Assembly: GCA_030601885.1 (NCBI GenBank)
Contig: JAUWAU010000003.1
Span: forward strand, 1 to 64,000
DNA: 64,000 nt
Reading direction: 5' to 3'
Source: Armatimonadota bacterium
GTDB lineage: Bacteria; Armatimonadota; Zipacnadia; JAUWAU01
Shown piece by piece: positions 8,712 to 16,891 of this stretch. Every line of letters begins with the position of its first letter. The stretch's first letter is position 1. The notes under the pieces were generated by a model, which ran no database searches, was not told the DNA's origin, and saw only the letters and a list, made by a program, of their open reading frames with translations. The translations under genes and the position numbers were made by a program.

Positions 8712-8741
8712 GGGCCGCCTGGGCTGGCAGCCCAGGCTACA
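8712..8741. repeat. Hairpin with conserved flanks but a different stem
   Basis: The left flank GGGCCGCC and right flank GGCTACA are shared with the hairpins at 8290 and 8573. The 15-base core is TGGGCTGGCAGCCCA instead of GGAGCAAGCTGCTCC. Both cores are self-complementary. The following GTGGGNCGACGGGCGAA is also shared. Confidence 0.8.
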
Positions 8742-8777
8742 CTGGTGGGGCGACGGGCGAAGTATCCGGAGTAGGCG

Positions 8778-9050
8778 ATGGATCAGGCAAAGAGGCTCTT
8801 CGGCGAGAAGTGCAAGATGACTGAGCGCAGAAGAACTGGTGAAGCACCGCGGCCCGTGGCCAGCGCGTTCATAGTTACCGCGCTGCTGCTCTTCGTTCAG
8901 GGAGGGAGTGCCGCCATGGCCGACAACGGTGAACGTGCACAACGGCCGCGTAGGCAGAGGCCGGGCCCACCAGCTAACCTCGAGTCCACGCGCGGGGAGC
9001 TGCAGCAGCGCACGATAGAGTTCTTCAAGCGGGTGCTGAAGGCCGAATGA
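8778..9050 (+). CDS. Short protein with one hydrophobic segment, unknown function
   Basis: A 90-residue protein that I do not recognise. GGAG lies 6 bases before the start. There is a basic N-terminus, a single hydrophobic stretch (residues about 27-44, VASAFIVTALLLFVQGG) followed by SAAMA, then an Arg/Pro-rich linker and a C-terminal amphipathic helix (ELQQRTIEFFKRVLKAE). The hydrophobic part may be a signal peptide with an extended n-region or a membrane anchor. It lies directly after the repeat tract. Coding status is moderately supported by the start region and amino-acid make-up only. Confidence 0.45.
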   Translation: MDQAKRLFGEKCKMTERRRTGEAPRPVASAFIVTALLLFVQGGSAAMADNGERAQRPRRQRPGPPANLESTRGELQQRTIEFFKRVLKAE

Positions 9051-9405
9051 TCCTGCGGGCTCTGGCGCGCTCTGCGCGAGCTTATAGGCGCTGGGGCCCT
9101 AACGTACGATACGACATGGTCAAGTTCCTAAGGTAGTCTGCCTTCCCCGCCGAATAATCCTCCGGATAGCTGCGGTAGCCGTGCCCAGGGAGCTGTGGGC
9201 TCGCGCTCTGGCTCCTGCCCCGAGCCTGGCGACATCCCCAGGCTCAGGTGTGTGTGTCGCAGTCGAGGCACGTGCGTGGCGTGGCTACGGCCAACGGCGG
9301 AGGCCCCTTTCGGCGACTCAGCATGACGGTTTCGCTCGCTTCCGGCGATCAAGCATCTTTGCAGAGGCCCTGCGTAGGCAACCTCGTCTACGGGAGGAAA
9401 TGCCC
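9051..9405. other. Intergenic stretch with one hairpin
   Basis: No gene is seen in these 355 bases. A hairpin with 8-bp arms (GAGCCTGG / CCAGGCTC) and an 8-base loop lies at 9222-9245. It has no T-run, so it is not a classical terminator. The reading frame of the protease gene extends back through this region but without a start signal or family-like sequence. Confidence 0.5.
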
Positions 9406-10875
9406 ATGTCGCCCAACCCCTGTCGTCCGCGTCGCCGTGTCTTGGAGAGCGCCGGCTTGCCAGTGCGTTGCACCTTCCTCGTCGCACTCTGTGCCGCGTG
9501 GCTCGCCGCGTGCAGCAGCGCGGCCGCCGACGCAGAGCAAGTCAAGCCGAGCCGCCTCTTCGAGCTGACGAAGCCCGCAACCGTGAGGGTCGAGGCCCAC
9601 TTCAAAGCCAACATCTCCGTGCCCACACCGGATCTTCCCCCACACAAGGCGCAGGCTGCGACCCAGCGCATCGCCGCCAAGGTTCAGCAGGGGCAGATTC
9701 CGCGGGAGCCGGCGGCGGTCATGAAGGCAGTGCTGCAGGAAATCCTGCTGAACTGGCCGAGCTACGTGGTGGTGAGTGACCCCGTCAGGATGGTGGCCGG
9801 AACCATCACGGCCAGCGGCTCGGGGTTCCTTGTGACGCCGGATGGCTACGTGGTCACGAACGCGCACGTGGTCGCTCCGGGGGAGGAGCAGCTCAAGCAG
9901 CAGCTCGCCGTCATCGCGCTGGGTAAACTCGTTGAGGAAGACATGAAAGATCTCGCCGAGCTGTGGGAAGGCGAAGTCGGCGGCCCTCCGCCCGAGGATA
10001 TCAAGAAGCTCCTGAACAACACGGCCGTGGCCTTCTATCAGCGATTCATGCAAGTGGGGAAGGTGACCACAACCGTCTATACGGCCATGGGAGTCACGGT
10101 CCCGGGTGTGACCATCACGCAAAAGGGCATTCAGAGCGAAGTCTCACTGGTCGGCGCACCGATACCGGGCAAAGACGTGGCTATCCTCAAAGCCGAGGGG
10201 AAGAACCTGCCCACCTTGCCCATCGGGGACGACACCATGTTGAGCACCGGTGACCAAATCTACGTCGTCGGCTATCCGGGGGCGGCCACGTTTCATCCGC
10301 TCCTGTCGCAGGAGAGTCAGGTGGAGCCCACCTTCACCTCCGGGGTCATCAGCGCGAGGAAGTCAATGACGGGTGGCTGGGAGATTCTTCAGACGGATGC
10401 CGCGGTGACCCACGGGAACAGTGGAGGGCCGGTGATCGACAGTGCAGGCAGAGTGATCGGCATCGCCACCTTCGGCAGCATTGATCCCAGTACGGGCCAA
10501 GAGATCGCTGGCATGAACTTCGTCATTCCGATGAGTGTGATCCAACAGTTCCTCGACAGGCACAACGTGCAGCCGGCCGAGAGCATCGTTTCCACGCTCT
10601 ACGCGCAGGCTCTCCAGGAGCGCGACAGGCACTACTACAAGAAGGCCATGAAGCTGCTGCAGGAGATCAACGCCATCGCCCCCGGGCACCCCTATGTCCA
10701 CGAACAGATCTCGCTCTCCCAAAAAGCCATCACCGAGGGCAAGGACGAGTCGTGGCGGCCGGTGCTGATGTGCGCTATCATCGGCGCCGCCGTGGTGCTG
10801 GTCTTGGGAGTGGGCGTTGTCGTGCTGCGCCGACGTGGTGGAAGGGCTGCGGTGCTTGACTCCGTGACGAGATAG
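9406..10875 (+). CDS. Trypsin-like serine protease, lipobox N-terminus and C-terminal membrane helix
   Basis: A 489-residue protease of the S1 (HtrA/trypsin-like) fold. The triad is visible: His in VVTNAHVV (about residue 153), Asp in GKDVAILKA (about 257) and Ser in HGNSGGPVID (about 338). The N-terminal hydrophobic segment ends LAAC, a lipobox, so it may be a lipoprotein; otherwise it is a Sec signal. No PDZ domain follows. Instead there is a short helical region (QERDRHYYKKAMKLLQEI, TPR-like) and a C-terminal transmembrane helix (IIGAAVVLVLGVGVVVL) with an RRRGGR stop-transfer sequence. About 95 residues are inserted between the His and Asp motifs. Start 9406 has GGGAGG at 8-base spacing; an ATG at 9400 is too close. 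It is probably an envelope quality-control protease. Confidence 0.85.
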   Translation: MSPNPCRPRRRVLESAGLPVRCTFLVALCAAWLAACSSAAADAEQVKPSRLFELTKPATVRVEAHFKANISVPTPDLPPHKAQAATQRIAAKVQQGQIPREPAAVMKAVLQEILLNWPSYVVVSDPVRMVAGTITASGSGFLVTPDGYVVTNAHVVAPGEEQLKQQLAVIALGKLVEEDMKDLAELWEGEVGGPPPEDIKKLLNNTAVAFYQRFMQVGKVTTTVYTAMGVTVPGVTITQKGIQSEVSLVGAPIPGKDVAILKAEGKNLPTLPIGDDTMLSTGDQIYVVGYPGAATFHPLLSQESQVEPTFTSGVISARKSMTGGWEILQTDAAVTHGNSGGPVIDSAGRVIGIATFGSIDPSTGQEIAGMNFVIPMSVIQQFLDRHNVQPAESIVSTLYAQALQERDRHYYKKAMKLLQEINAIAPGHPYVHEQISLSQKAITEGKDESWRPVLMCAIIGAAVVLVLGVGVVVLRRRGGRAAVLDSVTR

Positions 10876-11020
10876 CGGGCCGCTCGAATCGCCCCCGGAC
10901 GAAACGGCCCGTCCTCTGCCCACCAACTCCCCGTTAGCCCCGGGGCGCGACTCTCCACGGATAGCGCGTCGGTATCGACGCGAGCGCCCCACCCCTGGGC
11001 GAACCCGCCCCGCGTAGGTC

Positions 11021-11147
11021 GGGCTTCCGCCTTCGCGAGTCGCCGACGGGCCAAGGGACTCCGCCGAAGCGGCTTCGTCCCTCTCGCGAAGGCGGAAGCC
11101 CCTTTGGCGACGGCCCGAGGGACATAGCCGCTTCGGCGGAGTCCCTT
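11021..11147. repeat. Interleaved pair of long inverted repeats
   Basis: Two perfect inverted repeats cross each other. The 19-base GGGCTTCCGCCTTCGCGAG at 11021-11039 pairs with 11083-11101. The 22-base arm at 11053-11074 (beginning AAGGGACTCCGCCGAAGC) pairs with 11126-11147. Because the arms alternate A-B-A'-B', an RNA could fold either pair, or both as a pseudoknot. Each module also occurs in altered form at 22.41-22.45 kb (CTTCCGGCCTTCGC, CTTCGGCGGAGT). Confidence 0.85.
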
Positions 11148-11264
11148 CCAGCCCGACACGTCCATGACGGGCTTACACAGCCGGGCACTGAGTATCCGCG
11201 GCACGCCCCAGGAGGAGAACAGGCCGAATTCGGCCAAGAAGAAGGCACACAGAGGCAACCGGCA

Positions 11265-11544
11265 AAGAGCAAGGGCTTCGTTGTATCGCTCCTGGGTGCA
11301 CTCATGGTCGGTTTCCCCTGCTCGGCGCTGGGTGGCCCGGATTCGGGCTGGTCGATCCACAGGATCCACGCCGAAGAGAATCCCACGGGGATTCAATTCG
11401 GCTTCTGGGCGAACTACTCCCGCATGCCTGAGGTGCTGCGCGTGCCCGGCGTCCCGAGGGCTTTCCTCGCATCGTGGCGAAAGAGTATCCCCGACATCGA
11501 ATGCGGCACCGCGATGCGGGACCGTTCACAAAAAGACGTAGGCG
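11265..11544 (+). pseudogene. Possible remnant of a secreted-protein gene
   Basis: The frame through the ATG at 11304 reads as a signal-peptide-like stretch (FVVSLLGALMVGFPCSALG) followed by a plausible mature start (GWSIHRIHAEENPTGIQFGF). Coding character then fades and the frame runs into the next gene out of phase. There is no good ribosome binding site. It could be a short real gene, but a 5' remnant of a longer secreted-protein gene is more likely. The rest of the 10876-11544 gap holds only the inverted repeats listed separately. Confidence 0.3.
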
Positions 11545-12948
11545 GTGGCCACAAAGAATCAGAAGTTGACTGCAATGATAGGAGTGCTGTCAGTGGTGTT
11601 TTCAGCAGGCATGACCCAAGCAGGCAAGCTGCCCCGACTCAAGGTAAGTGACAACAGACGGTTCCTGGTCCACGAGGACGGCACGCCGTTCTTCTGGCTG
11701 GGCGACACGGCGTGGACGCTGTTCCACCGACTCACTCGAGAGGAGGTTGACCAGTACCTGGCGGACAGAGCGAACAAGAGCTTCACACTCGTGCAGGCCG
11801 GCCTCATGTCCGCCGGGAGGCTCGAGGAGCTGCCGGCCAATGTCTACGGCGACAGGCCTTTGGCCGACGAGGATCCCGCTCAACCGAACGAGGCCTTCTT
11901 CGAGCACGTTGACCACGTCATCGATCGCGCCGAGTCCCACGGGCTCTACGTCGGCCTGCTGCCCACATGGGGCCACTGTTTTGTACAGGGGAATTTCGAC
12001 GCCCCGAGGCTGTTCGACGCTGACACCGCGTTCGGCTACGGGCAGTGGCTCGGCGATCGGTACAAGGACCGCACTCATATTATCTGGATTCTCGGCGGCG
12101 ATACGGTGCCGACAGAAGAGGATGAGCAGATCTATCGTGCCATGGCAAAGGGCATCGCCGTCGGGGTGAACGGGGAAGAGGATTACGACAACGTGCTGAT
12201 GACCTTTCACCCCCGCGGCGGCGGCCATTCGTCCTCGGAGTGGTTCCACGAGGACGAGTGGCTCGACTTCAACATGATGCACACAGGCCCCCGGCGGGGC
12301 TTCCGCAATTACGAGACGATAGTCCGGGACTGCGGCAAGCGGCTGCTCAAACCGGCCATGGATGGCGAGCCGGGGTACGAGAATGCGACCAAGGAGAGGC
12401 TGTCGGCTGCCGATGTCAGGAGTTACGCCTACTGGGCCGTGTTCGCCGGCGGGCACGGACACACGTATGGCGCGCTGGAAGTCTGGCAGATGTACAAGCC
12501 CGAGTTCGAGCCACTGAACGGGGCACAACGGTACTGGCACGAGGCCATCGACTACCCGGGCGCGTCTGACATGCAACACCTCCGCAACCTTCTGGAGTCG
12601 CGTCCGTTTCTGATGCGGATTCCGGATCACTCCCTCATCGTTTCAGGCCAAGGCGCGACGGTCGAGGATCACGTGCAGGCCACGCGCGGCTCGGACGGGA
12701 GCTATGCCCTGGTGTACATCGCCTCCGGCGAGCCGGTGACCGTTGCCATGGACAAGATCTCCGGCCAGACAGCGGCGGCGCACTGGTATGACCCGCGCGA
12801 GGGCACCGCCAAGTCCATGGGCCAGTTCCCGACTACCGGGATGCGGAAATTCATCCCGCCATCCAGTGGCCCCGGGAACGATTGGGTACTCGTGCTGGAT
12901 GATGCGGCGAAGAGCTTTCCGCCCCCGGGTGCGGCGGCGAACGATTGA
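11545..12948 (+). CDS. Secreted DUF4038-type glycoside hydrolase (GH140/apiosidase-like)
   Basis: A 467-residue secreted protein starting with GTG, with a signal peptide (KLTAMIGVLSVVFSAGMTQA). It shows the pattern of DUF4038/GH140-like proteins: N-terminal RFLVHEDGTPFFWLGDTAW, a TIM barrel with IIWILGGDT and MDGEPGYE, and a C-terminal beta-sandwich (putative collagen-binding domain) ending GNDWVLVLDD. From family knowledge the acidic residues in GGD and in GEPGYE are candidate catalytic residues. Characterised relatives cleave apiose from rhamnogalacturonan II, but the family is broad and the substrate here is inferred only. It heads a run of three secreted proteins in the same direction. 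Confidence 0.82.
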   Translation: MATKNQKLTAMIGVLSVVFSAGMTQAGKLPRLKVSDNRRFLVHEDGTPFFWLGDTAWTLFHRLTREEVDQYLADRANKSFTLVQAGLMSAGRLEELPANVYGDRPLADEDPAQPNEAFFEHVDHVIDRAESHGLYVGLLPTWGHCFVQGNFDAPRLFDADTAFGYGQWLGDRYKDRTHIIWILGGDTVPTEEDEQIYRAMAKGIAVGVNGEEDYDNVLMTFHPRGGGHSSSEWFHEDEWLDFNMMHTGPRRGFRNYETIVRDCGKRLLKPAMDGEPGYENATKERLSAADVRSYAYWAVFAGGHGHTYGALEVWQMYKPEFEPLNGAQRYWHEAIDYPGASDMQHLRNLLESRPFLMRIPDHSLIVSGQGATVEDHVQATRGSDGSYALVYIASGEPVTVAMDKISGQTAAAHWYDPREGTAKSMGQFPTTGMRKFIPPSSGPGNDWVLVLDDAAKSFPPPGAAAND

Positions 12949-12949
12949 C

Positions 12950-13069
12950 GGGAAGCGCGAGGCGGCGGCCGACGAACACCGCGATTGGAGCTTGGCCGCC
13001 CTTGTGGCTACTGGGATGGGGCTGTTCGTTCTGAGGCTGCTCCCGGGCCTGGCTGTTGTGTGGGCCTGA
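12950..13069 (+). pseudogene. C-terminal fragment of a paralogue of the 7.9 kb membrane protein
   Basis: Translation in this frame gives 39 residues and a stop. They share with the C-terminus of the protein at 7871-8194 the pattern G.R.AA.DE..DW.LA.LV.TG....VLR.LP. Nothing upstream in this frame matches, because that sequence belongs to the DUF4038 gene ending at 12948. It is therefore a truncated copy, left when the upstream gene was inserted or rearranged, about 5 kb from its intact relative. Confidence 0.65.
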
Positions 13070-13081
13070 GCGGAGGTCACG

Positions 13082-14194
13082 ATGATGGACGCTGTGTGCT
13101 GGCGTATTGCCGTGCTCACGGTTCTGCTGGCGCTTGCCCTGTCGGGCAAGGCAGTGGGTGCAAAGCCGCCATACCCGCCGAGCCCGGTCATCAAAGGCGT
13201 GCGGCTCCTGTGGAAGACGCATCAGCGGGCCGCACCCGGGAGTGACAATTGGCCCGTCACCTGGGCGGACGATGACCACCAGTATGCCCCCTGGGGCGAT
13301 GGCGGCGGCTTCGGCGGCACGAACAGCCTCGGCCGCGTCAGCCTCGGAGTCTCCCGCATCGAGGGCCCATGGGAGACGCACAAGGGCTATAACGTCTGGG
13401 GCGGGCACGAGCCGGAGAACCCGGCGACGTTCAAGGGGAAAAGCTACGGGGTCATCTGCGTCGAGGGTGTGCTGTACACGTGGGTCGGGCTGTTCACGCC
13501 GCGCGATGATCCGTTCAAGGAGGTCCGGCTCGCCGCCTCGCGCGACCATGGGGCGAGCTGGGAGCTGGCCGACTGGGCGTTCACGAAGGCCGAGCGCGTG
13601 ATGCTCCCGACCATCTGCCAGTTCGGGCGCAACTACGCCGGCGCGCGCGATGGGTACGTCTACCACTACCTGATTCGCTATCGCTCCGAGGAGGGCCCGG
13701 ACGACTACTCCGACAAGGTCTCGTGGCTCCAGGCTCAGAGGCCGGGCACGGTGGATCTGGCGCGCGTGCCGACGGACAGGATCATGGATCGCGCCGCGTA
13801 CGAGTTCTTCTCGGGGACGGACGCGGACGGCAACCCGATGTGGACGCGGGAGCTTTCGGAGCGCCGGCCCGTGTACGAAGACCCCAACGGCGTCGGCTGG
13901 AACCTCAGCGTGAGCTACAACGCGGGGCTCCGCCGATACCTGCTCTGCACCGAGCACACGGAGACGCACCGGGGGAAGCTGGGCATGCACGACGCGCCGG
14001 AGCCCTGGGGGCCGTGGACGACGGTGGCCTACTACGACAACTGGGGCGAGGGGCACGTGCCGCTGAACACGTTCTACTGGAACTTCTGCAACAAGTGGCT
14101 CAGCGCCGACGGCCGGGAGTTCTCGCTCACCTTCACCGGGCAGAAGGAGAACGACTCGTGGAACGTGCTGCGGGGGGAGTTTGTGCTGCGATGA
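13082..14194 (+). CDS. Secreted beta-propeller protein, DUF4185/GH43-like
   Basis: A 370-residue protein with a Sec signal peptide (VLTVLLALALSGKAVGA). It starts at the first of two tandem ATGs after GGAGG. The sequence looks like a five-bladed beta-propeller related to DUF4185 or GH43/GH62-type proteins: WADDDHQYAPWGDGGGF, RLAASRDHGASWEL (Asp-box-like), FSGTDADGNPMW, SVSYNAGLRRYLLCTEH, WGPWTTVAYYDNWGEG. Such proteins usually bind or cleave terminal sugars such as arabinofuranose or sialic-acid-like residues; the substrate here is unknown. Its stop overlaps the next start by 4 bases (ATGA), so the two genes are translationally coupled and probably act together. Confidence 0.7.
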   Translation: MMDAVCWRIAVLTVLLALALSGKAVGAKPPYPPSPVIKGVRLLWKTHQRAAPGSDNWPVTWADDDHQYAPWGDGGGFGGTNSLGRVSLGVSRIEGPWETHKGYNVWGGHEPENPATFKGKSYGVICVEGVLYTWVGLFTPRDDPFKEVRLAASRDHGASWELADWAFTKAERVMLPTICQFGRNYAGARDGYVYHYLIRYRSEEGPDDYSDKVSWLQAQRPGTVDLARVPTDRIMDRAAYEFFSGTDADGNPMWTRELSERRPVYEDPNGVGWNLSVSYNAGLRRYLLCTEHTETHRGKLGMHDAPEPWGPWTTVAYYDNWGEGHVPLNTFYWNFCNKWLSADGREFSLTFTGQKENDSWNVLRGEFVLR

Positions 14195-15876
14195 GATCGG
14201 GCCGCGAGCTCGAAGGCCCACGTCGCGTCCGTCGCACTCTCCTGGCGGGAGTCGCCGTCCTCTGTGTCTGCCTGCCCCACCTGGAAGCGCAACTAAAAGC
14301 CCAAAGGTGGCCACGCAAGATGATTGAGCTGGCACTCACCGCTCACGAGGAGTACGAGAATCCGTTCACCGATGTGCGGGTGCGAGCTGTCTTCACGTCT
14401 CCCTCCGGGGCCGAACACACCATCGCGGGCTTCTACGATGGCGACAGGATATGGCGCGTGCGGTTCCGTCCCAATGAGGCGGGGCGCTGGCGCTACCGGG
14501 TGACCTCAGAGCCGCACGACGAGGGCCTGACGGCAGACGGCTCGGTGGCGGCGAAGGGCGAGCGCGGCAGTGCTCGGTTCCTCCGGGCGACGCCCGGGGA
14601 GAACTGGGGCTTCACGTACGCCGACGGCCAGCCATGCTTTCTGCTGGGAGACACCCTTTACAACCTCTTCGGCGGGGCGTACTGCGGGGTGGATGTCGAG
14701 AGGCTGCTGCGCCGCCGCGCTGAGCAGGGCTTCAACATCTTCCGCGCCCGCTGCCAGGTGAGCCCGCAGCACCCGAGGAGTCCGGAGAACGTTTGGGAGA
14801 CCCGGTCCACCTGGCCATGGGGCGGGAGTCGCGAGGAGCCACAACTGGACCGACTCAATCCGGAGTGGTTCCGGTGCATGGACGACGTGATGCGGCTCGC
14901 GGAGGAGCTGGACGTCGGGTTCGAGATGATCCTCGAGGCGTGGGGCTTTGAGTTTCCCTTCAACGATCGTGCCACCTTCACCGAGGAGCTGGAGCGGCTG
15001 TGGCTGGGCTACCTCATCGCCCGCTACGATGCGTTTAACAGCGTCTACGTGTGGACGCTGATGAACGAATACGAGTACTACCCGGAGGGGAAGTTCCAAC
15101 ACAACGTTGAGGCCGACGAGTGGGCGATGCGCACGGCCCGGTGGCTGAAGTCCATCGCGCCGCACGGGCATCCCATCACCGTGCACAACGGCCCGCGCCA
15201 GCCGCCGTTCGCCCAGCGATTCGCCACGGACCTCGACGTCATCGACGTCATCATGTTCCAGACGTGGGGGACGACGAAGGAGCCGGACGCCTGGCTGGCG
15301 GCTGGCATCGAGGACACCATTGCCGAGTGCCTCGCCGGCTGGCCTGGCAGTGCGGTCTTCGCCGAGTACGGCTATGAGCGGGCGGAGGACATTGACTCCC
15401 TGCCGCCGGGCCACAATCACCTGTGGATCGACCACACGCGGCGAGGCGGGTGGCGCGGGGCCTTCTCGGCATTGGGCGTCATCGGTGGCTTCGGCTACAC
15501 GTGGGGACCGTATCTGGTGGTGGATCGGGATCAGCCCGGCGTGGCTCAAACGGCTCTGGTGAAGCGCTTCTTCACGGACGTCGTCCGCTTCGAAACTCTT
15601 CGCCCGGCTCCCGCGCTCATCGTCGGCAGCAGCCGCTCGGGCTCAGGCGAAAAGCCCCTCTGCCTTGCGGCCCCGCGGCGCGAGCAGGTGGTGGTATACC
15701 TCCCTGTGGGCGGCTCGGTGCGCCTCGACTTGTCCGAGGGGAGACAGTACGAGGCCTCGTGGTTCGATCCGCGGACCGGCGACCTTCAGAGAGCCACCGG
15801 CACGGATGCAGGCGAGTTCGCCGCCCCGGCCGGCGGCGATCCGCACCCGCACGACTGGGTGCTGGTGCTTAGGTGA
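14191..15876 (+). CDS. Secreted DUF5060-DUF4038 glycoside hydrolase-like protein
   Basis: A 561-residue protein with a signal sequence (LLAGVAVLCVCLPHLEA). A DUF5060-like beta-sandwich covers about residues 45-120 (NPFTDVRVRAVFTSPSG, WRVRFRPNEAGRWRYRV). A DUF4038-like TIM barrel covers about 135-430, with FLLGDTLYNLF, WTLMNEYEYYPEG (likely acid/base Glu) and AVFAEYGYERAED (likely nucleophile Glu). A C-terminal beta-domain ends HDWVLVLR, like the end of the protein at 11545. The open frame reaches back to 13723, but that part lies over the preceding gene; the ATG overlapping the preceding TGA is the natural start. It probably hydrolyses a plant cell-wall type glycan outside the cytoplasm. Confidence 0.8.
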   Translation: MRSGRELEGPRRVRRTLLAGVAVLCVCLPHLEAQLKAQRWPRKMIELALTAHEEYENPFTDVRVRAVFTSPSGAEHTIAGFYDGDRIWRVRFRPNEAGRWRYRVTSEPHDEGLTADGSVAAKGERGSARFLRATPGENWGFTYADGQPCFLLGDTLYNLFGGAYCGVDVERLLRRRAEQGFNIFRARCQVSPQHPRSPENVWETRSTWPWGGSREEPQLDRLNPEWFRCMDDVMRLAEELDVGFEMILEAWGFEFPFNDRATFTEELERLWLGYLIARYDAFNSVYVWTLMNEYEYYPEGKFQHNVEADEWAMRTARWLKSIAPHGHPITVHNGPRQPPFAQRFATDLDVIDVIMFQTWGTTKEPDAWLAAGIEDTIAECLAGWPGSAVFAEYGYERAEDIDSLPPGHNHLWIDHTRRGGWRGAFSALGVIGGFGYTWGPYLVVDRDQPGVAQTALVKRFFTDVVRFETLRPAPALIVGSSRSGSGEKPLCLAAPRREQVVVYLPVGGSVRLDLSEGRQYEASWFDPRTGDLQRATGTDAGEFAAPAGGDPHPHDWVLVLR

Positions 15877-15929
15877 GCCGGCGGGGCTGGGATCGACGCC
15901 GGCTGCGCCGCAAACAACGGGCGCGGAAC

Positions 15930-16853
15930 TCAGAAGGCGAACTCTTCGATCTCCTTGACGACCAGGACGGGGCTCTCAGCGCGCTGAACCACCTTGATGG
16001 GACGGCTGCCGAAGAGGTATTTCCACACCTGCCGCTGTCGGCTGGCGCCCAGGACGATAATGTGGTCGTCGCCCGCTGCCTTGCAGATCTCTTCCACTAC
16101 ATCCCCGACGGCGCTCTCCGCCTGAACCTCAATGCCTCTGCGTGCAACGATGCCTGCCTCGCGCTCGGCGACGGCTTGCGCGGCGGCCCGCTCCTGTTCT
16201 GAGGCTGCGATGCTCAGCACGAGCACGCGCAGGCGCAGCGCATGGGCGACGATGCCGGCAATGTGCCGGGCGCGGCGTGCGGCCTCGCTGTCGTCAACCG
16301 GCAGCAGAAGGTCGTAATAGTCTCGGTGGGCGTTCTTGGCTATCAGGACGGAGGCGTTGGCAAACTGCACGATGTCGTGCAGCAGCCGTCGGCGCTGCGG
16401 CGCGCCGAGCACGACGACGCTGTAGTGGTGCGTGTCGAGCTCCTCCACGATCTGCTCCACGATCTCGCCCTCGCGGAGCCGGAGTCGTACCTCTTCCCCA
16501 TAGCTGCCCACGAGATGCAGCTCGTAGGCGCCACGGATGCCGGGGCGGAGCGCATGGCGCAGGACCACTTCGCCATTCTCGTCACGAGTTGCCAAACCCA
16601 TTTCAGCAAGGATTTCCCGCGCGTAACGCAGCACGCGGACGCCGGGCAGATCCAGTTCCCACTCCCGCAGCTTGGTGCGCGCCAGAGCCAGTTCCGGCCG
16701 AAACGAACGGGAGGCGGCCGAGCTAACGTACAGCACCGAGACGTCCGCTTGCAGTGCTACCGCAGACTGGGCGCCGAAGCGAATGGTGTCCTCAGAGAAC
16801 TCCTCGCTGCCGACGCAGATCAGTACGTGAGGTCGTGGACGCGACTTGGTCAT
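15930..16853 (-). CDS. Two-domain universal stress protein
   Basis: A 307-residue protein with two UspA-like domains. The first is at about residues 8-155 (HVLICVGSEEFSEDTIRFGA ... HYSVVVLGAPQRRRLLHDIV). The second, at about 165-300, is more canonical (DLLLPVDDSEAARRARHIAG, then IIVLGASRQRQVWKYLFGS and ESPVLVVKE). The second domain keeps a G-x2-G-x9-G-S/T-like nucleotide-binding loop in altered form, so ATP binding is uncertain. GGAGG lies upstream of the ATG at 16853. It is the last gene of a minus-strand group behind two DASS transporters; a stress-protein partner next to an ion or acid transporter is a common regulatory arrangement. Confidence 0.85.
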   Translation of the reverse strand: MTKSRPRPHVLICVGSEEFSEDTIRFGAQSAVALQADVSVLYVSSAASRSFRPELALARTKLREWELDLPGVRVLRYAREILAEMGLATRDENGEVVLRHALRPGIRGAYELHLVGSYGEEVRLRLREGEIVEQIVEELDTHHYSVVVLGAPQRRRLLHDIVQFANASVLIAKNAHRDYYDLLLPVDDSEAARRARHIAGIVAHALRLRVLVLSIAASEQERAAAQAVAEREAGIVARRGIEVQAESAVGDVVEEICKAAGDDHIIVLGASRQRQVWKYLFGSRPIKVVQRAESPVLVVKEIEEFAF

Positions 16854-16891
16854 CGTTGTTTTCCCTCCAGGCCTCCGCTCATCATGTCCGC

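Noticed and set aside
13723..14190. N-terminal extension of the DUF5060-DUF4038 protein
   Set aside because: The extension overlaps the preceding propeller gene in another frame. The ATGA overlap with its stop and the signal peptide place the start at 14191.
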